From Duganella phyllosphaerae (GTDB taxonomy: Bacteria > Pseudomonadota > Gammaproteobacteria > Burkholderiales > Burkholderiaceae_D), in the NCBI RefSeq assembly GCF_001758785.1, contig NZ_LROM01000081.1, positions 1 through 64,000 of the forward strand: a stretch of 64,000 nt of DNA. Direction: 5' to 3'. Positions 27,713-36,564 of the stretch are shown in pieces. Both the position numbers and the translations under genes were made by a program. Under the pieces are notes generated by a model, which saw only the letters and a program-made list of their open reading frames with translations, was not told where the DNA came from and did not search any database. Numbering within the stretch: position 1 is the stretch's first letter; each line of letters begins with the position of its first letter.

Positions 27713-29701
27713 TTACGGCGCCAGCGCATAGCCGTCGCGGCCCTGGTGCTTGGCCTGGTACAGCGCGGCGTCGGCGCGGGCCACCAGCGCGGCCGGGGTC
27801 AGGTCGTCGCCGTCGAGCAGGGCGATGCCGATGCTGGTGGTCACTTGCCGGGGTGAACCGGCCACGGTGAACGGCGCGCGGATCGCCGCGACGATCTTGT
27901 CAGCCAGCCGGGCCGCTTCGTCGGCCTGGCCCACCTGTTCGAAAATGATCACGAATTCGTCGCCGGCAATGCGCGCCACGGTGTCGGCAGCGCGCACGTT
28001 GGCGCCCAGGCGGGCAGCGAATTCGCACAGTACCTGGTCGCCGGCAGCGTGGCCCAGGCTGTCGTTGATGGCTTTGAAACGATCGATGTCGAGGTAGGCC
28101 AGCGCCAGCGGCACGCGGTTGCGGCGGGCCCGCAGCACGGCTTGCTGCAGTGTTTCCTCGAAGCACAGCCGATTGGCGATGCCGGTCAGCGGATCGATGC
28201 GCGCCAGCTGGGTGAGCTGCGCCTCGAACGCCAGCCGTTCGGTGATGTCGTGCAAAAACGCGGTGGCATAGTACTCGCCCGCATGGCGGATCGAGCCCAG
28301 CGACAATTCCACCGGCACTTCGTGGCCGTCGCGGTGCACGGCACTGATGCGTACCCGGGCGTTCATCAGGCGGCCCATATTGCCTTCGCCAAACGCGCGC
28401 ATGCCCGCCTGGTGGGCGCCGCGCATGGCTGGCGGCACGATCAGCTCGGCGATGTCGCGGCCCAGCACGTCGGCGCGGCGCCAGCCGAAGGTGCGTTCGG
28501 CGGCGGCGTTCCAGTTGGTGATGGCGCCGTCGGCCGCGCAGCTGACGAAGGCGTCGGGCGCCCGTTCGAGGATGCTGCTGATCAAAGCCTCGCTGTCGCG
28601 GATGGCCTGTTGCGCCGCCTCGCGTTCGGCCATCAGCTGGTGAAAGGCGCCGCTGAGCTCGCCGATCTCGTCGGGCCGCGAGCGTTGCAGCACGGCGATC
28701 TCGGCGCTGCCGTTGCGAATTTCGCCGATATGCTGGCGCAGCAGGTTCAGTGGCCGTAACATGGCGCAGATCGCCAGCCAGGTCATGAAGCCGGCCACTG
28801 CCGCGAACACGGCCGCAGCGATCATGCCCTGGTGGCGCATGGCGATCATCGGTGCAAACGCCTCCGCCACCGGGTAGCGCGCGCCGACGATCCAGTCGGC
28901 GCCCTGCAAGCGCTTGTAAGAATAGATGGACAGCGTGCCATCCTTGCCGACCGCTTCGGTCCAGCCTTCGAAGCCGGCCAGCGCGCGCCGGGTGGCGAGG
29001 TTGGGGTTGGCGCGTTCGGTCAGGTTGCCCAGCAGCAGGGAGCGGTCAGGATGCTGGACCACCACGCCGTCCTTCGTGAAGATGAAGGAATAGCCGGTTT
29101 TTCCCGAGCGTTGTCCGGCCACTTGTTCCAGCATGCTGGAATCGGCCAGGTCGAGGCTGCCGCCGAGCAGCATGGTGGTGCGGCCATCGGCGTCGGTCAC
29201 CGGTTGCATGATCACCACCGCAGCCGCCCCGGTCAGAAAACTCTTGAACGGCGGCGAGACGACTGCCTTGCCGCCAGCGCGCACCTGGTCCAGGTACGCG
29301 CGCAACCGGGCGGGGGCGTCGAGCGTGGCGATGGCGTCGCCCTGGGTGTGCAGCAGGTCGCCTTGCCGGTTATAGAGGGCCAGGTTGCGGAACTCGCGGC
29401 GGGCGATCGGATGCTGCCTGACAAACTCCAGCATACCGGCCGCGCTGGCCCCGGCCGACTGCGGCACGGCTTCGGCCAGGCTGGCCAGCAGCAGTTTCTT
29501 GGCATTGAGCTGGGCGTCAAGCTGGGCGGCCGAGGAGGAGAGCAGGGCAAACTGCTGGTCCCCGATCACGGCTTTCATGTCGCGCTCGGCCAGCAGCAAC
29601 GCAACCCAGGTCACGATCATGGTGGCGACCAGCACCAGTAAAATGACCACCAGGGTCATACGGAACTTCAGGCTCCGTGGAAGTGAGACAGATACGGCCA
29701 T
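27713..29701 (-). CDS. Membrane diguanylate cyclase (Cache-HAMP-PAS-GGDEF)
   Basis: A 662-residue protein making cyclic di-GMP. Helix at about 12-35, a periplasmic dCache-like sensor (about 40-285), helix near 290-315, HAMP-like linker, PAS domain (about 370-495, FVSCAADGAITNWNAAAERTFGW) and C-terminal GGDEF domain. The active-site motif reads IAGDEFVII, an accepted AGDEF variant, with IDRFKAINDSLGHAAGDQVL intact. I see no EAL domain. The start MAVSVSLPRSLKFRMTL at 29701 puts the first helix correctly. It stands alone, with an unknown extracellular cue. Confidence 0.93.
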   Translation of the reverse strand: MAVSVSLPRSLKFRMTLVVILLVLVATMIVTWVALLLAERDMKAVIGDQQFALLSSSAAQLDAQLNAKKLLLASLAEAVPQSAGASAAGMLEFVRQHPIARREFRNLALYNRQGDLLHTQGDAIATLDAPARLRAYLDQVRAGGKAVVSPPFKSFLTGAAAVVIMQPVTDADGRTTMLLGGSLDLADSSMLEQVAGQRSGKTGYSFIFTKDGVVVQHPDRSLLLGNLTERANPNLATRRALAGFEGWTEAVGKDGTLSIYSYKRLQGADWIVGARYPVAEAFAPMIAMRHQGMIAAAVFAAVAGFMTWLAICAMLRPLNLLRQHIGEIRNGSAEIAVLQRSRPDEIGELSGAFHQLMAEREAAQQAIRDSEALISSILERAPDAFVSCAADGAITNWNAAAERTFGWRRADVLGRDIAELIVPPAMRGAHQAGMRAFGEGNMGRLMNARVRISAVHRDGHEVPVELSLGSIRHAGEYYATAFLHDITERLAFEAQLTQLARIDPLTGIANRLCFEETLQQAVLRARRNRVPLALAYLDIDRFKAINDSLGHAAGDQVLCEFAARLGANVRAADTVARIAGDEFVIIFEQVGQADEAARLADKIVAAIRAPFTVAGSPRQVTTSIGIALLDGDDLTPAALVARADAALYQAKHQGRDGYALAP

Positions 29702-29857
29702 GGTGCGCTTTTTATGGGGGGCTGTTGCCAGTATTGCATAGCAGACAGACTTAGACCAGTAAGTGTTGATGTACTGTGGCAATACGGTTCGCAGTCGTGC
29801 GACTTCCGCGCTCAGCATTCATTAGGATAAGCCATGTAATTGTTTAAGGAGTACGAC

Positions 29858-30076
29858 ATGCCCAGAGGTGCCAACCCCAAGCGCGAGCGCGAATTCAAGG
29901 AACTGCAGCAGAAATTCAAGCAGGAAGGCCGCTATCCGGGCCGCGAGGAAGAAGTCGCCGCGCGCATCGTCAACCAGCAGCGCGCGGACGCCGGTGAAAC
30001 CCGGGAGCCGCAGGGCGGCCGCACCGGTACCGGCTATCGGCGCAGAAATACAGTGAGACGCGCCAAAGCCTCGTGA
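29858..30076 (+). CDS. Small basic conserved hypothetical protein
   Basis: A 72-residue, strongly charged, cysteine-free protein beginning MPRGANPKREREFKELQQKF. An AAGGAG ribosome site 6 nt before 29858 supports the start. Similar small proteins in Burkholderiales and other soil bacteria carry loose names such as plasmid stabilization protein without good evidence. It is likely largely helical. A strong terminator follows directly. Confidence 0.8.
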   Translation: MPRGANPKREREFKELQQKFKQEGRYPGREEEVAARIVNQQRADAGETREPQGGRTGTGYRRRNTVRRAKAS

Positions 30077-30080
30077 TAAA

Positions 30081-30117
30081 AAAATAGCCGGTTCCCTGTG
30101 GAGTCCGGCTATTTTTT
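30081..30117 (+). terminator. Rho-independent terminator
   Basis: An 11-bp stem (30081-30091 with 30105-30115, AAAATAGCCGG / CCGGCTATTTT) with a 13-nt loop and a run of T. It ends the transcript of the small basic protein. Confidence 0.9.
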
Positions 30118-30156
30118 TGCTAGTATCGTGCCCCCACGATATTTCTCAAAGTACCA

Positions 30157-30942
30157 ATGAATTTGATTCAGCGTTCGGCCGCCGCCGTGTTCATTGCCGG
30201 TGGCCTGCTGGCCGCCGGCCTGGCCGCTGCCAGCCAGTGCCCCGCCCACTATGTCGATGGCCGCGCGCCCGACATTCTCAACCCCAAGATGGAAGCCGCC
30301 ACCACCGAGCTTTGCTACGGCGTGTTCGGCGTCATGCATTCCGGCGTCACCCGCACCCCGTTGTGGTCGGCAGAACATTTGACCGTCGATAACCTGGCCG
30401 ACGCCAAGGACTTGTCACGCGAGAATTCTTTTCACGCTGAACAGCGGTTGCCGGCCAATGGCCGGGCCGAGCTGGCCGACTATGCACGCAGCGGCTACGA
30501 CCGTGGCCACATGGCGCCCAACGCCGACATGCCCGACCGCGCCACCCAGCGCGAAAGCTTTACGCTGGCGAACATGGTGCCGCAGGACAGCGAGATCAAC
30601 CGCCACCTGTGGGCCGGTATCGAAGGCGTGGTGCGCGGCATGGCGAAAAAAGAAGGCAATCTGTACGTGCTGACCGGGCCGGCCTTTATCGGCGGCAACT
30701 TGCAAAAAGTCGGCAGGGTGCTGGTGCCCACCCACTTGTACAAGCTGGTGTACAGCCCGCGCCAGCGTGCCGGCGGCGCGTACTTTGTCGAGAACAAGGC
30801 CGGCGCCACCTACGAGACCCTGACCGTGGCGCAACTGGAAAGCCGCGTTGGCATCAATCTGCTACCGTCGCTGACGCCGCGTGAAAAACAAGTCATGCTG
30901 CGCCTGCCCAATGTGCGTCAACGCAAGGAACGGAATAAATAA
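30157..30942 (+). CDS. Secreted DNA/RNA non-specific endonuclease
   Basis: A 261-residue nuclease of the Serratia NucA / Endonuclease_NS family. It has an N-terminal signal peptide (to about residue 28) and the catalytic motif YDRGHMAPNADM with its general-base histidine. The magnesium-site asparagine lies in ANMVPQDSEINRHLW. The product is likely periplasmic or secreted and cleaves DNA and RNA, for nutrient use or defence against free DNA. No adjacent immunity gene is recognised. The next small gene overlaps by 1 nt (TAATG) and is probably cotranslated. Confidence 0.94.
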   Translation: MNLIQRSAAAVFIAGGLLAAGLAAASQCPAHYVDGRAPDILNPKMEAATTELCYGVFGVMHSGVTRTPLWSAEHLTVDNLADAKDLSRENSFHAEQRLPANGRAELADYARSGYDRGHMAPNADMPDRATQRESFTLANMVPQDSEINRHLWAGIEGVVRGMAKKEGNLYVLTGPAFIGGNLQKVGRVLVPTHLYKLVYSPRQRAGGAYFVENKAGATYETLTVAQLESRVGINLLPSLTPREKQVMLRLPNVRQRKERNK

Positions 30943-31190
30943 TGAACTTCATCCCGTATGCCAACGAAGCCGATGTGCTCACCATCGGCGGCCTCACCAT
31001 CGAGAACCGGCTCGACCGCATTACCGTCAGCGGCGACATCGACCTGACCGCCGACCAGGCGGGGCTGGCCCATGCCCGCGCGTTGCACCGGCTGCTGGGC
31101 GACGTGGTCAAGCAACTGGAGGCGCACAAAGATCTGCCGCAGCAGTTGCCGCCGCCGGCCGTGGAGACGGTGGACAACCCGTTCGCTTAA
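30942..31190 (+). CDS. Conserved hypothetical protein
   Basis: An 82-residue protein (MNFIPYANEADVLTIGGLTI) with a beta-hairpin-like front (LTIENRLDRITVSGDIDLT) and a helical rear (AGLAHARALHRLLGDVVKQL). No signal peptide, helix or cysteine motif. I do not recognise a function. It starts in the nuclease stop codon, so the two are coupled; an immunity role is possible in principle, but similar proteins appear to occur without nucleases. It overlaps the converging cyclase gene by 4 nt. Confidence 0.75.
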   Translation: MNFIPYANEADVLTIGGLTIENRLDRITVSGDIDLTADQAGLAHARALHRLLGDVVKQLEAHKDLPQQLPPPAVETVDNPFA

Positions 31191-32203
31191 GCCTTCCCGG
31201 GCAGGTCGGTATTGGGCAGGCTGATGCGGTTGCGGCCCATGTGCTTGGCGCGGTACAGCGCCGAGTCGGCCGTCGCCACCAGCTGGCTGGGCTCGGTGTC
31301 GTGCGAGGGCAGGGCGGTGGCGGCGCCAATGCTCACCGTGACCACGTGCGGCTGGCTGCCCAGGTTGGGCAGGTGCAGTTGTTCGACCCGGCAGCGGATC
31401 CGTTCGGCGACGATGGCCGCGCCTTTCAATGACTGGTTGGGCAGTATCACCGCGAACTCTTCACCGCCATAGCGCGCCACCAGGTCGTTGGTGCGCATCT
31501 CGTTGGCCACGGCCGTGGCGATCCGTTGCAGGCACTCGTCGCCGCCGAGGTGGCCGTAGGCGTCGTTGTATTGCTTGAAATTGTCCACGTCGACCATCAG
31601 CAGCGACAGCGGCTGCTGCTGGCGCAGCGCGCGTTGCCACTCGGCGTGCAGGGTGTCGTCGAAGCAGCGGCGGTTGGCCAGGCCGGTCAGGCCGTCGCGC
31701 GTGGCCAGCTGTTCGAGCGCGATCTGGGCGCGCTTTTCGTCGGTGACGTCGCGCAGGGTTTCCACCACCGCCAGCAACTTGCCGCTGGCGTCTCGGATGG
31801 GGCTGGCGTCGGCGGCCAGGAAGCAGCGCCGTCCCACGCGCGGCATCTCGCACCAGTTTTGCGACTCCAGGCTGGCGTCGGCATCGACCGGCCGGCGGCT
31901 GCCTTCGATCACCAGGTCGGCCAGGGTGGGCCGGCGCTCTTCGTAAAACGCTTGCCAGTGGTTGTCGGTGCCCAGTACTTCGCGCGCCAGCACGCCGGTC
32001 AGGCGTTCGCAGGCGGCGTTCCAGAGGATGACCTTGCCGTCGATATCGATCACGAAGGTGGGGATCACCAGCGATTGCAGCATATTGAGTGCGAAACCGT
32101 GCTGCTCTTTTGCGTGGGGGAATTCGGTGGTGTGCAATATCGGTTGAAAAGTCGGGTGCGGTCGGTTCATGACGGCCTTTGCTGGTAGGCGGGTGGTGGG
32201 CAT
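31187..32203 (-). CDS. PAS-GGDEF diguanylate cyclase
   Basis: A soluble protein of 338 residues (start at 32203), or 327 from the ATG at 32170. PAS domain (LVIPTFVIDIDGKVILWNAA), then a PAC-like stretch ending TLRDVTDEKRAQ, then GGDEF with the active motif YGGEEFAVILPNQ and VDNFKQYNDAYGHLGGDECL, all intact. It makes cyclic di-GMP. The start at 32203 is 2 nt after the stop of the sensor-kinase gene, so kinase and cyclase are very likely one operon. Confidence 0.92.
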   Translation of the reverse strand: MPTTRLPAKAVMNRPHPTFQPILHTTEFPHAKEQHGFALNMLQSLVIPTFVIDIDGKVILWNAACERLTGVLAREVLGTDNHWQAFYEERRPTLADLVIEGSRRPVDADASLESQNWCEMPRVGRRCFLAADASPIRDASGKLLAVVETLRDVTDEKRAQIALEQLATRDGLTGLANRRCFDDTLHAEWQRALRQQQPLSLLMVDVDNFKQYNDAYGHLGGDECLQRIATAVANEMRTNDLVARYGGEEFAVILPNQSLKGAAIVAERIRCRVEQLHLPNLGSQPHVVTVSIGAATALPSHDTEPSQLVATADSALYRAKHMGRNRISLPNTDLPGKA

Positions 32204-32205
32204 CT

Positions 32206-33060
32206 TCAGTGCAAGGTGGTGAGCGGGAGCGACATGGTCAGCGCCGTGCCCTGGCCGGGCGCGCTGGCCACATCGAAGCGGCCACCGGCTTCGGCAACCC
32301 GCTCGGCGATGCCGCGCAAGCCGGTGCTGGCGCCGGTCCGATCGGTGGGCTGTGGCGACTGCTGGCAGCCAACGCCGTTGTCTTGCACGGTCAGGTCGAG
32401 GCGACCGGCGGCGCGGGCGATCGCCACCGAGACCTGGGTGGCATGGGCGTGGCGGGCGATGTTGCTGAGCGACTCTTGCAAGATGCGGTACACCATCTTG
32501 TCCACGCCGGCGTCGCGGCAGTCTTGGGCAGCCGTGAACGCGTCCGGGCGGGCGTCGAGCTGGCACGGTATGCCGGACAGGCGCGAAAACTGCGCCAGTT
32601 GACCGTTGACCGCCGCCTCCAGGCCGTTTTCCAGGGCCTCGGGCTGCAGGTCGCGTACCACGCAGCGCATGGCGCGCAAGGTGTGCTGGACATGGCCGTC
32701 GATCCGGTCCACTATTTCTCCGAGGGCCGGCTGGCTGGCGCCCAGTGCGCGCAGTTCCAGGCCCAGGGTCAGCAGGTGCTGGCCCAGGTCGTCATGCAGG
32801 TCGCGGGCGATGCGGCGCCGTTCGGCGTCGCGCAGCGATTGCTGGCTGGCGCTCAGGTGGCATACCTGGCGCCGGGTGTCGGCCAGCGCCTGTTCGGCCT
32901 GCTCGCGCGTGGCGCGTTCGCGACCCAGCCGCGCTTGCAGGCGATGCAGTGCCATGTACTGGTGCCGCTGGCGCCAGTACATGAACAGGCTCAGCCCGGC
33001 CAGCAGGCACAGGCCGGCAACGAGGAGTTCTGTTTCGAACAGCAATGCTGCGGTTTCCAT
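32206..33060 (-). CDS. Sensor histidine kinase, NarX/HisKA_3 class
   Basis: A 284-residue kinase with one N-terminal helix (about 10-28) and a coiled coil. The HisKA_3 dimerisation motif contains H89 (RRRIARDLHDDLGQHLLTLG), followed by a short ATPase domain ending GLRGIAERVAEAGGRF. An AAGGAG about 9 nt before 33060 supports this start. This class pairs with NarL/FixJ regulators, but none is nearby; instead a PAS-GGDEF gene follows after 2 nt. No sensory domain beyond the helix is visible. Confidence 0.9.
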   Translation of the reverse strand: METAALLFETELLVAGLCLLAGLSLFMYWRQRHQYMALHRLQARLGRERATREQAEQALADTRRQVCHLSASQQSLRDAERRRIARDLHDDLGQHLLTLGLELRALGASQPALGEIVDRIDGHVQHTLRAMRCVVRDLQPEALENGLEAAVNGQLAQFSRLSGIPCQLDARPDAFTAAQDCRDAGVDKMVYRILQESLSNIARHAHATQVSVAIARAAGRLDLTVQDNGVGCQQSPQPTDRTGASTGLRGIAERVAEAGGRFDVASAPGQGTALTMSLPLTTLH

Positions 33061-33206
33061 GCTCGGGGTCTCCTTCAAAATGTTGTTCAGGTGATAAATT
33101 GCTTGCACAAAAGCAGGACGCGTTGGAACGAAAATAACGTGCTTGTCTAAATGCATGTTTGTGTTAGGTCAACTTATGCTGCAATGCACGAAAAATGGGA
33201 CAGGTC

Positions 33207-33235
33207 CGGACAGGTGCCGACGGGTGCGATATAAT
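33207..33235 (+). promoter_or_regulatory. Sigma-70-like promoter of queE-queD-tadA
   Basis: A perfect -10 TATAAT at 33230-33235 with a -35-like CGGACA at 33207-33212 (17-bp spacer), 27 bp before the queE start. I found no convincing preQ1 riboswitch between them. Confidence 0.5.
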
Positions 33236-33261
33236 CGAGGGTTGTCCAATCAGGAACTATC

Positions 33262-33896
33262 GTGACTTACAGCATCAAAGAAATTTTCTACACCTTGCAG
33301 GGCGAGGGCGCGCATGCCGGGCGGCCGGCGGTGTTTTGCCGCTTTTCCGGGTGTAACCTGTGGACCGGGCGTGAGTCCGATCGCGCCAGCGCCGTCTGCC
33401 AGTTTTGCGATACCGACTTCGTCGGCACCGACGGCGAGGGCGGCGGCAAGTTCAAGTCGCCGCAGGAGCTCGCCGCCACCATCAACGCGCTATGGCCAGC
33501 CAGCCATGCTGCCAGCAAATACGTGGTGTTTACCGGCGGCGAGCCGCTGCTGCAGCTCGACGCGGCGCTGATCGACGCCATGCACGACCAGGGCTTTACG
33601 ATTGCCATCGAAACCAACGGCACCTTGCCGGTCCCCGACGGCGTGGACTGGATTTGCGTCAGCCCCAAGATGGGCTCTACCCTGGTGGTGGCCAAGGGCA
33701 GCGAGCTGAAGGTGGTGATTCCGCAAACCGGCCAGGACCTGGCTGCGTACGAACACCTCGATTTCGAGCATTTCTACGTGCAGGCGATGGATGGCCCGCT
33801 GGCCGCCTTCAACACCACGCTGGCCATCGAGACCTGCAAGCGCAACCCGAAATGGAAGCTGAGCTTGCAAACCCATAAACTTTTACAGATACCATA

Positions 33897-33897
<1 letters not shown>
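33262..33897 (+). CDS. queE: 7-carboxy-7-deazaguanine synthase
   Basis: A 211-residue radical SAM enzyme converting 6-carboxytetrahydropterin to 7-carboxy-7-deazaguanine in queuosine/preQ0 synthesis. The 4Fe-4S cysteines are in FSGCNLWTGRESDRASAVCQ and FCDTDF, the CX14CX2C form seen in proteobacterial QueE. FTGGEPLLQLD holds the SAM-binding glycines. The start is GTG at 33262 with a weak CAGGAA site. The stop overlaps queD by 1 nt. Confidence 0.95.
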
Positions 33898-34836
<939 letters not shown>

Positions 34837-34937
34837 GCTGCCTTGCCCGGCAAGCGGCTGCTTGGTAAGATGGCGGCGGATACTTCCCGCCGGCCGCGCC
34901 CTGCGGCGGCGGCCATCCCGTCACCATCCGAGGCATC

Positions 34938-35858
34938 TTGAAACAATCACCGACAGGCATCGCCATTGTTGCGCCGGGCGGCTTTGCGCCCGACCTCGAC
35001 GCCCTGAACGCCGGCATCGCCCGCCTGGAACAGCAGGGCTTTATTGTCCACAATTACTACGATCACGACGCGCGCCACCAGCGCTTCGGCGGCACCGACG
35101 CGGCGCGCGTGGCGCAACTGCACGCCGCTGCCGCCGACCCGGCGGTGCAGGTGGTGATGGCCTTGCGCGGCTCCTACGGGATGACCCGGCTGCTGCCGCA
35201 TATCGATTATCAGCTGCTGGCCGACAGCGGCAAGCTGTTCGTCGGCTACAGCGATTTCACCGCGTTCCAGATGGCTTTGATGCAGGCCACCGGCCGCATC
35301 AGCTTTGCCGGCCCGCTGTTCTGCGCCGACTTCACTCCTGCCGAGCTGGACGACTACACCATCGGCCAGTTCTTCGACTGCCTGCGCGGCCCGCAGCACC
35401 AGGTGCTGGGCGCGGTGGCCGACGGTGGGCCAGATAATCCAGAACTCGAGGTGGCGGGGCCGCTGTGGGGCGGCAACCTGGCGATGCTGGTCAGCTTGCT
35501 GGGTACGCCGTATTTCCCGACCATAGCCGACGGCATCCTGTACCTGGAAGACGTCGGCGAGCACCCGTACCGGGTGGAACGGATGCTGCTGCAACTGCTG
35601 TACGCCGGCGTGCTCGACCGCCAGCGCGCCGTGGTGTTCGGCGAATTTACCGGCTACAAGCTGGGCAACTTCGAGAACGGCTACGACTTCGCGGCCATGC
35701 TGGCGTACTTGCGCGCCACGCTGCCGCTGCCGGTGCTGACCGGGCTGCCGCTGGGCCATGTACGGCGCCACGCCACGCTGCCGTTCGGCGGCATGGCGCG
35801 CCTGGCCTCGACCGCGCGCGCCTTTACGCTGACCATCGACGGCTATCCCACCCTGTAA
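34938..35858 (+). CDS. ldcA: Muramoyltetrapeptide LD-carboxypeptidase
   Basis: A 306-residue serine peptidase (S66 family) that removes the terminal D-alanine from muropeptide tetrapeptides during cytoplasmic wall recycling. The nucleophile region is MALRGSYGMTRLL with its catalytic serine; the Glu/His part of the triad is in the C-terminal half (LEDVGEHPYRVERML and GLPLGHVRRHATLPFG). The start is a TTG at 34938 after a GAGG site. It abuts the converging gene with no gap. Confidence 0.92.
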   Translation: MKQSPTGIAIVAPGGFAPDLDALNAGIARLEQQGFIVHNYYDHDARHQRFGGTDAARVAQLHAAAADPAVQVVMALRGSYGMTRLLPHIDYQLLADSGKLFVGYSDFTAFQMALMQATGRISFAGPLFCADFTPAELDDYTIGQFFDCLRGPQHQVLGAVADGGPDNPELEVAGPLWGGNLAMLVSLLGTPYFPTIADGILYLEDVGEHPYRVERMLLQLLYAGVLDRQRAVVFGEFTGYKLGNFENGYDFAAMLAYLRATLPLPVLTGLPLGHVRRHATLPFGGMARLASTARAFTLTIDGYPTL

Positions 35859-36422
35859 TTACTCCAGGCGGCGCACGCGCGGCGCCTGGTTCACGCCTTC
35901 CACTTCCAGAAAATACGTGCCGAAGAAGTTGCGCTTGATGGCGACCTTGGGCGTCTCCCTGCTGTAGAGCGAGGCCGAACTGTCGTCCACCACGCGCCAG
36001 GCCTGGCCGTTGGCCAGGCGGAACGTCGTGGTCGGGCTCCAGCCGCTGAAGGTACCGACCAGCGTGCTTTCCACGCCATCCTGTTGGTCGGACTTGCGCA
36101 GCTGGCCCGCGGTGAGGCCGAACGTGGCATCCTGTGTGCGCGTGGCAGACGCCGTTGGTGGCGTGGCTGGCGTGGCTGGCATGGTTGCCATGGCCGCCTC
36201 CGGGCCGGGGTTCCTGCCAGTCGCTGGCGCCGATGCTGTTACCGCCGCTGCTGTTGCGGCCGGACCGCCTGCTGCGGCTGCACCGACCGGAATGGCGTCG
36301 TAGCAGGCCAGCTTGGCGCTGGCGGCGGCCAGTGCCCGGCAACGCAGCAGATCGGCGTCGGCGGCCATGGCGTGGGTGGCGATGGACGCGAATACGGCAG
36401 ACAGGGCAAACAGGGCTTTCAT
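35859..36422 (-). CDS. Exported hypothetical protein with Ala/Thr/Pro linker
   Basis: A 187-residue protein with a signal peptide (cut near AMAADAD). A two-cysteine motif (LRCRALAAASAKLACYDAIP), common in small periplasmic Burkholderiales proteins, follows. Then come a low-complexity Ala/Thr/Pro linker (about 50-100) and a compact beta-rich domain with TLVGTFSGWSPTTTFRLANG. I do not know the function. The stop codon touches the ldcA stop, and a strong terminator separates it from the TonB receptor. Confidence 0.85.
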   Translation of the reverse strand: MKALFALSAVFASIATHAMAADADLLRCRALAAASAKLACYDAIPVGAAAAGGPAATAAAVTASAPATGRNPGPEAAMATMPATPATPPTASATRTQDATFGLTAGQLRKSDQQDGVESTLVGTFSGWSPTTTFRLANGQAWRVVDDSSASLYSRETPKVAIKRNFFGTYFLEVEGVNQAPRVRRLE

Positions 36423-36469
36423 GGGGCGCTTTCCAGGTTGAGTTGGCTGATTATATCGGTTCTCGCAGG

Positions 36470-36503
36470 AAAAAAAACAGCCCGGAGCGCTTGCGCGGCC
36501 GGG
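36470..36503 (-). terminator. Rho-independent terminator of the TonB-receptor gene
   Basis: Read on the minus strand, a GC-rich hairpin (CCCGG at 36481-36485 pairing with CCGGG at 36499-36503, with an inner GCGC pairing) is followed by CTG and eight T (36470-36477). It lies about 60 bp past the receptor stop. Confidence 0.85.
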
Positions 36504-36564
36504 CCAAAAGACATGGAGGATGTTGCCACCCTCCGTGGAGTTGCACGTGAATTGTTTGCGTAAC

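Noticed and set aside
33181..33230. GGACAGGTCCGGACAGGTGCCGAC stretch as another copy of the 28-bp palindrome arm
   Set aside because: It shares only short words with the arm, in a different order, and has no inverted partner nearby.
33061..33261. Possible preQ1 riboswitch before queE
   Set aside because: No conserved preQ1 aptamer pseudoknot sequence is visible; there is only a sigma-70-like promoter and a short leader.
36511..36534. GGAGG...CCTCC hairpin after the TonB-receptor gene as a terminator
   Set aside because: The stem is short and has no T-run; the GC hairpin with eight T at 36470-36503 is the credible terminator.
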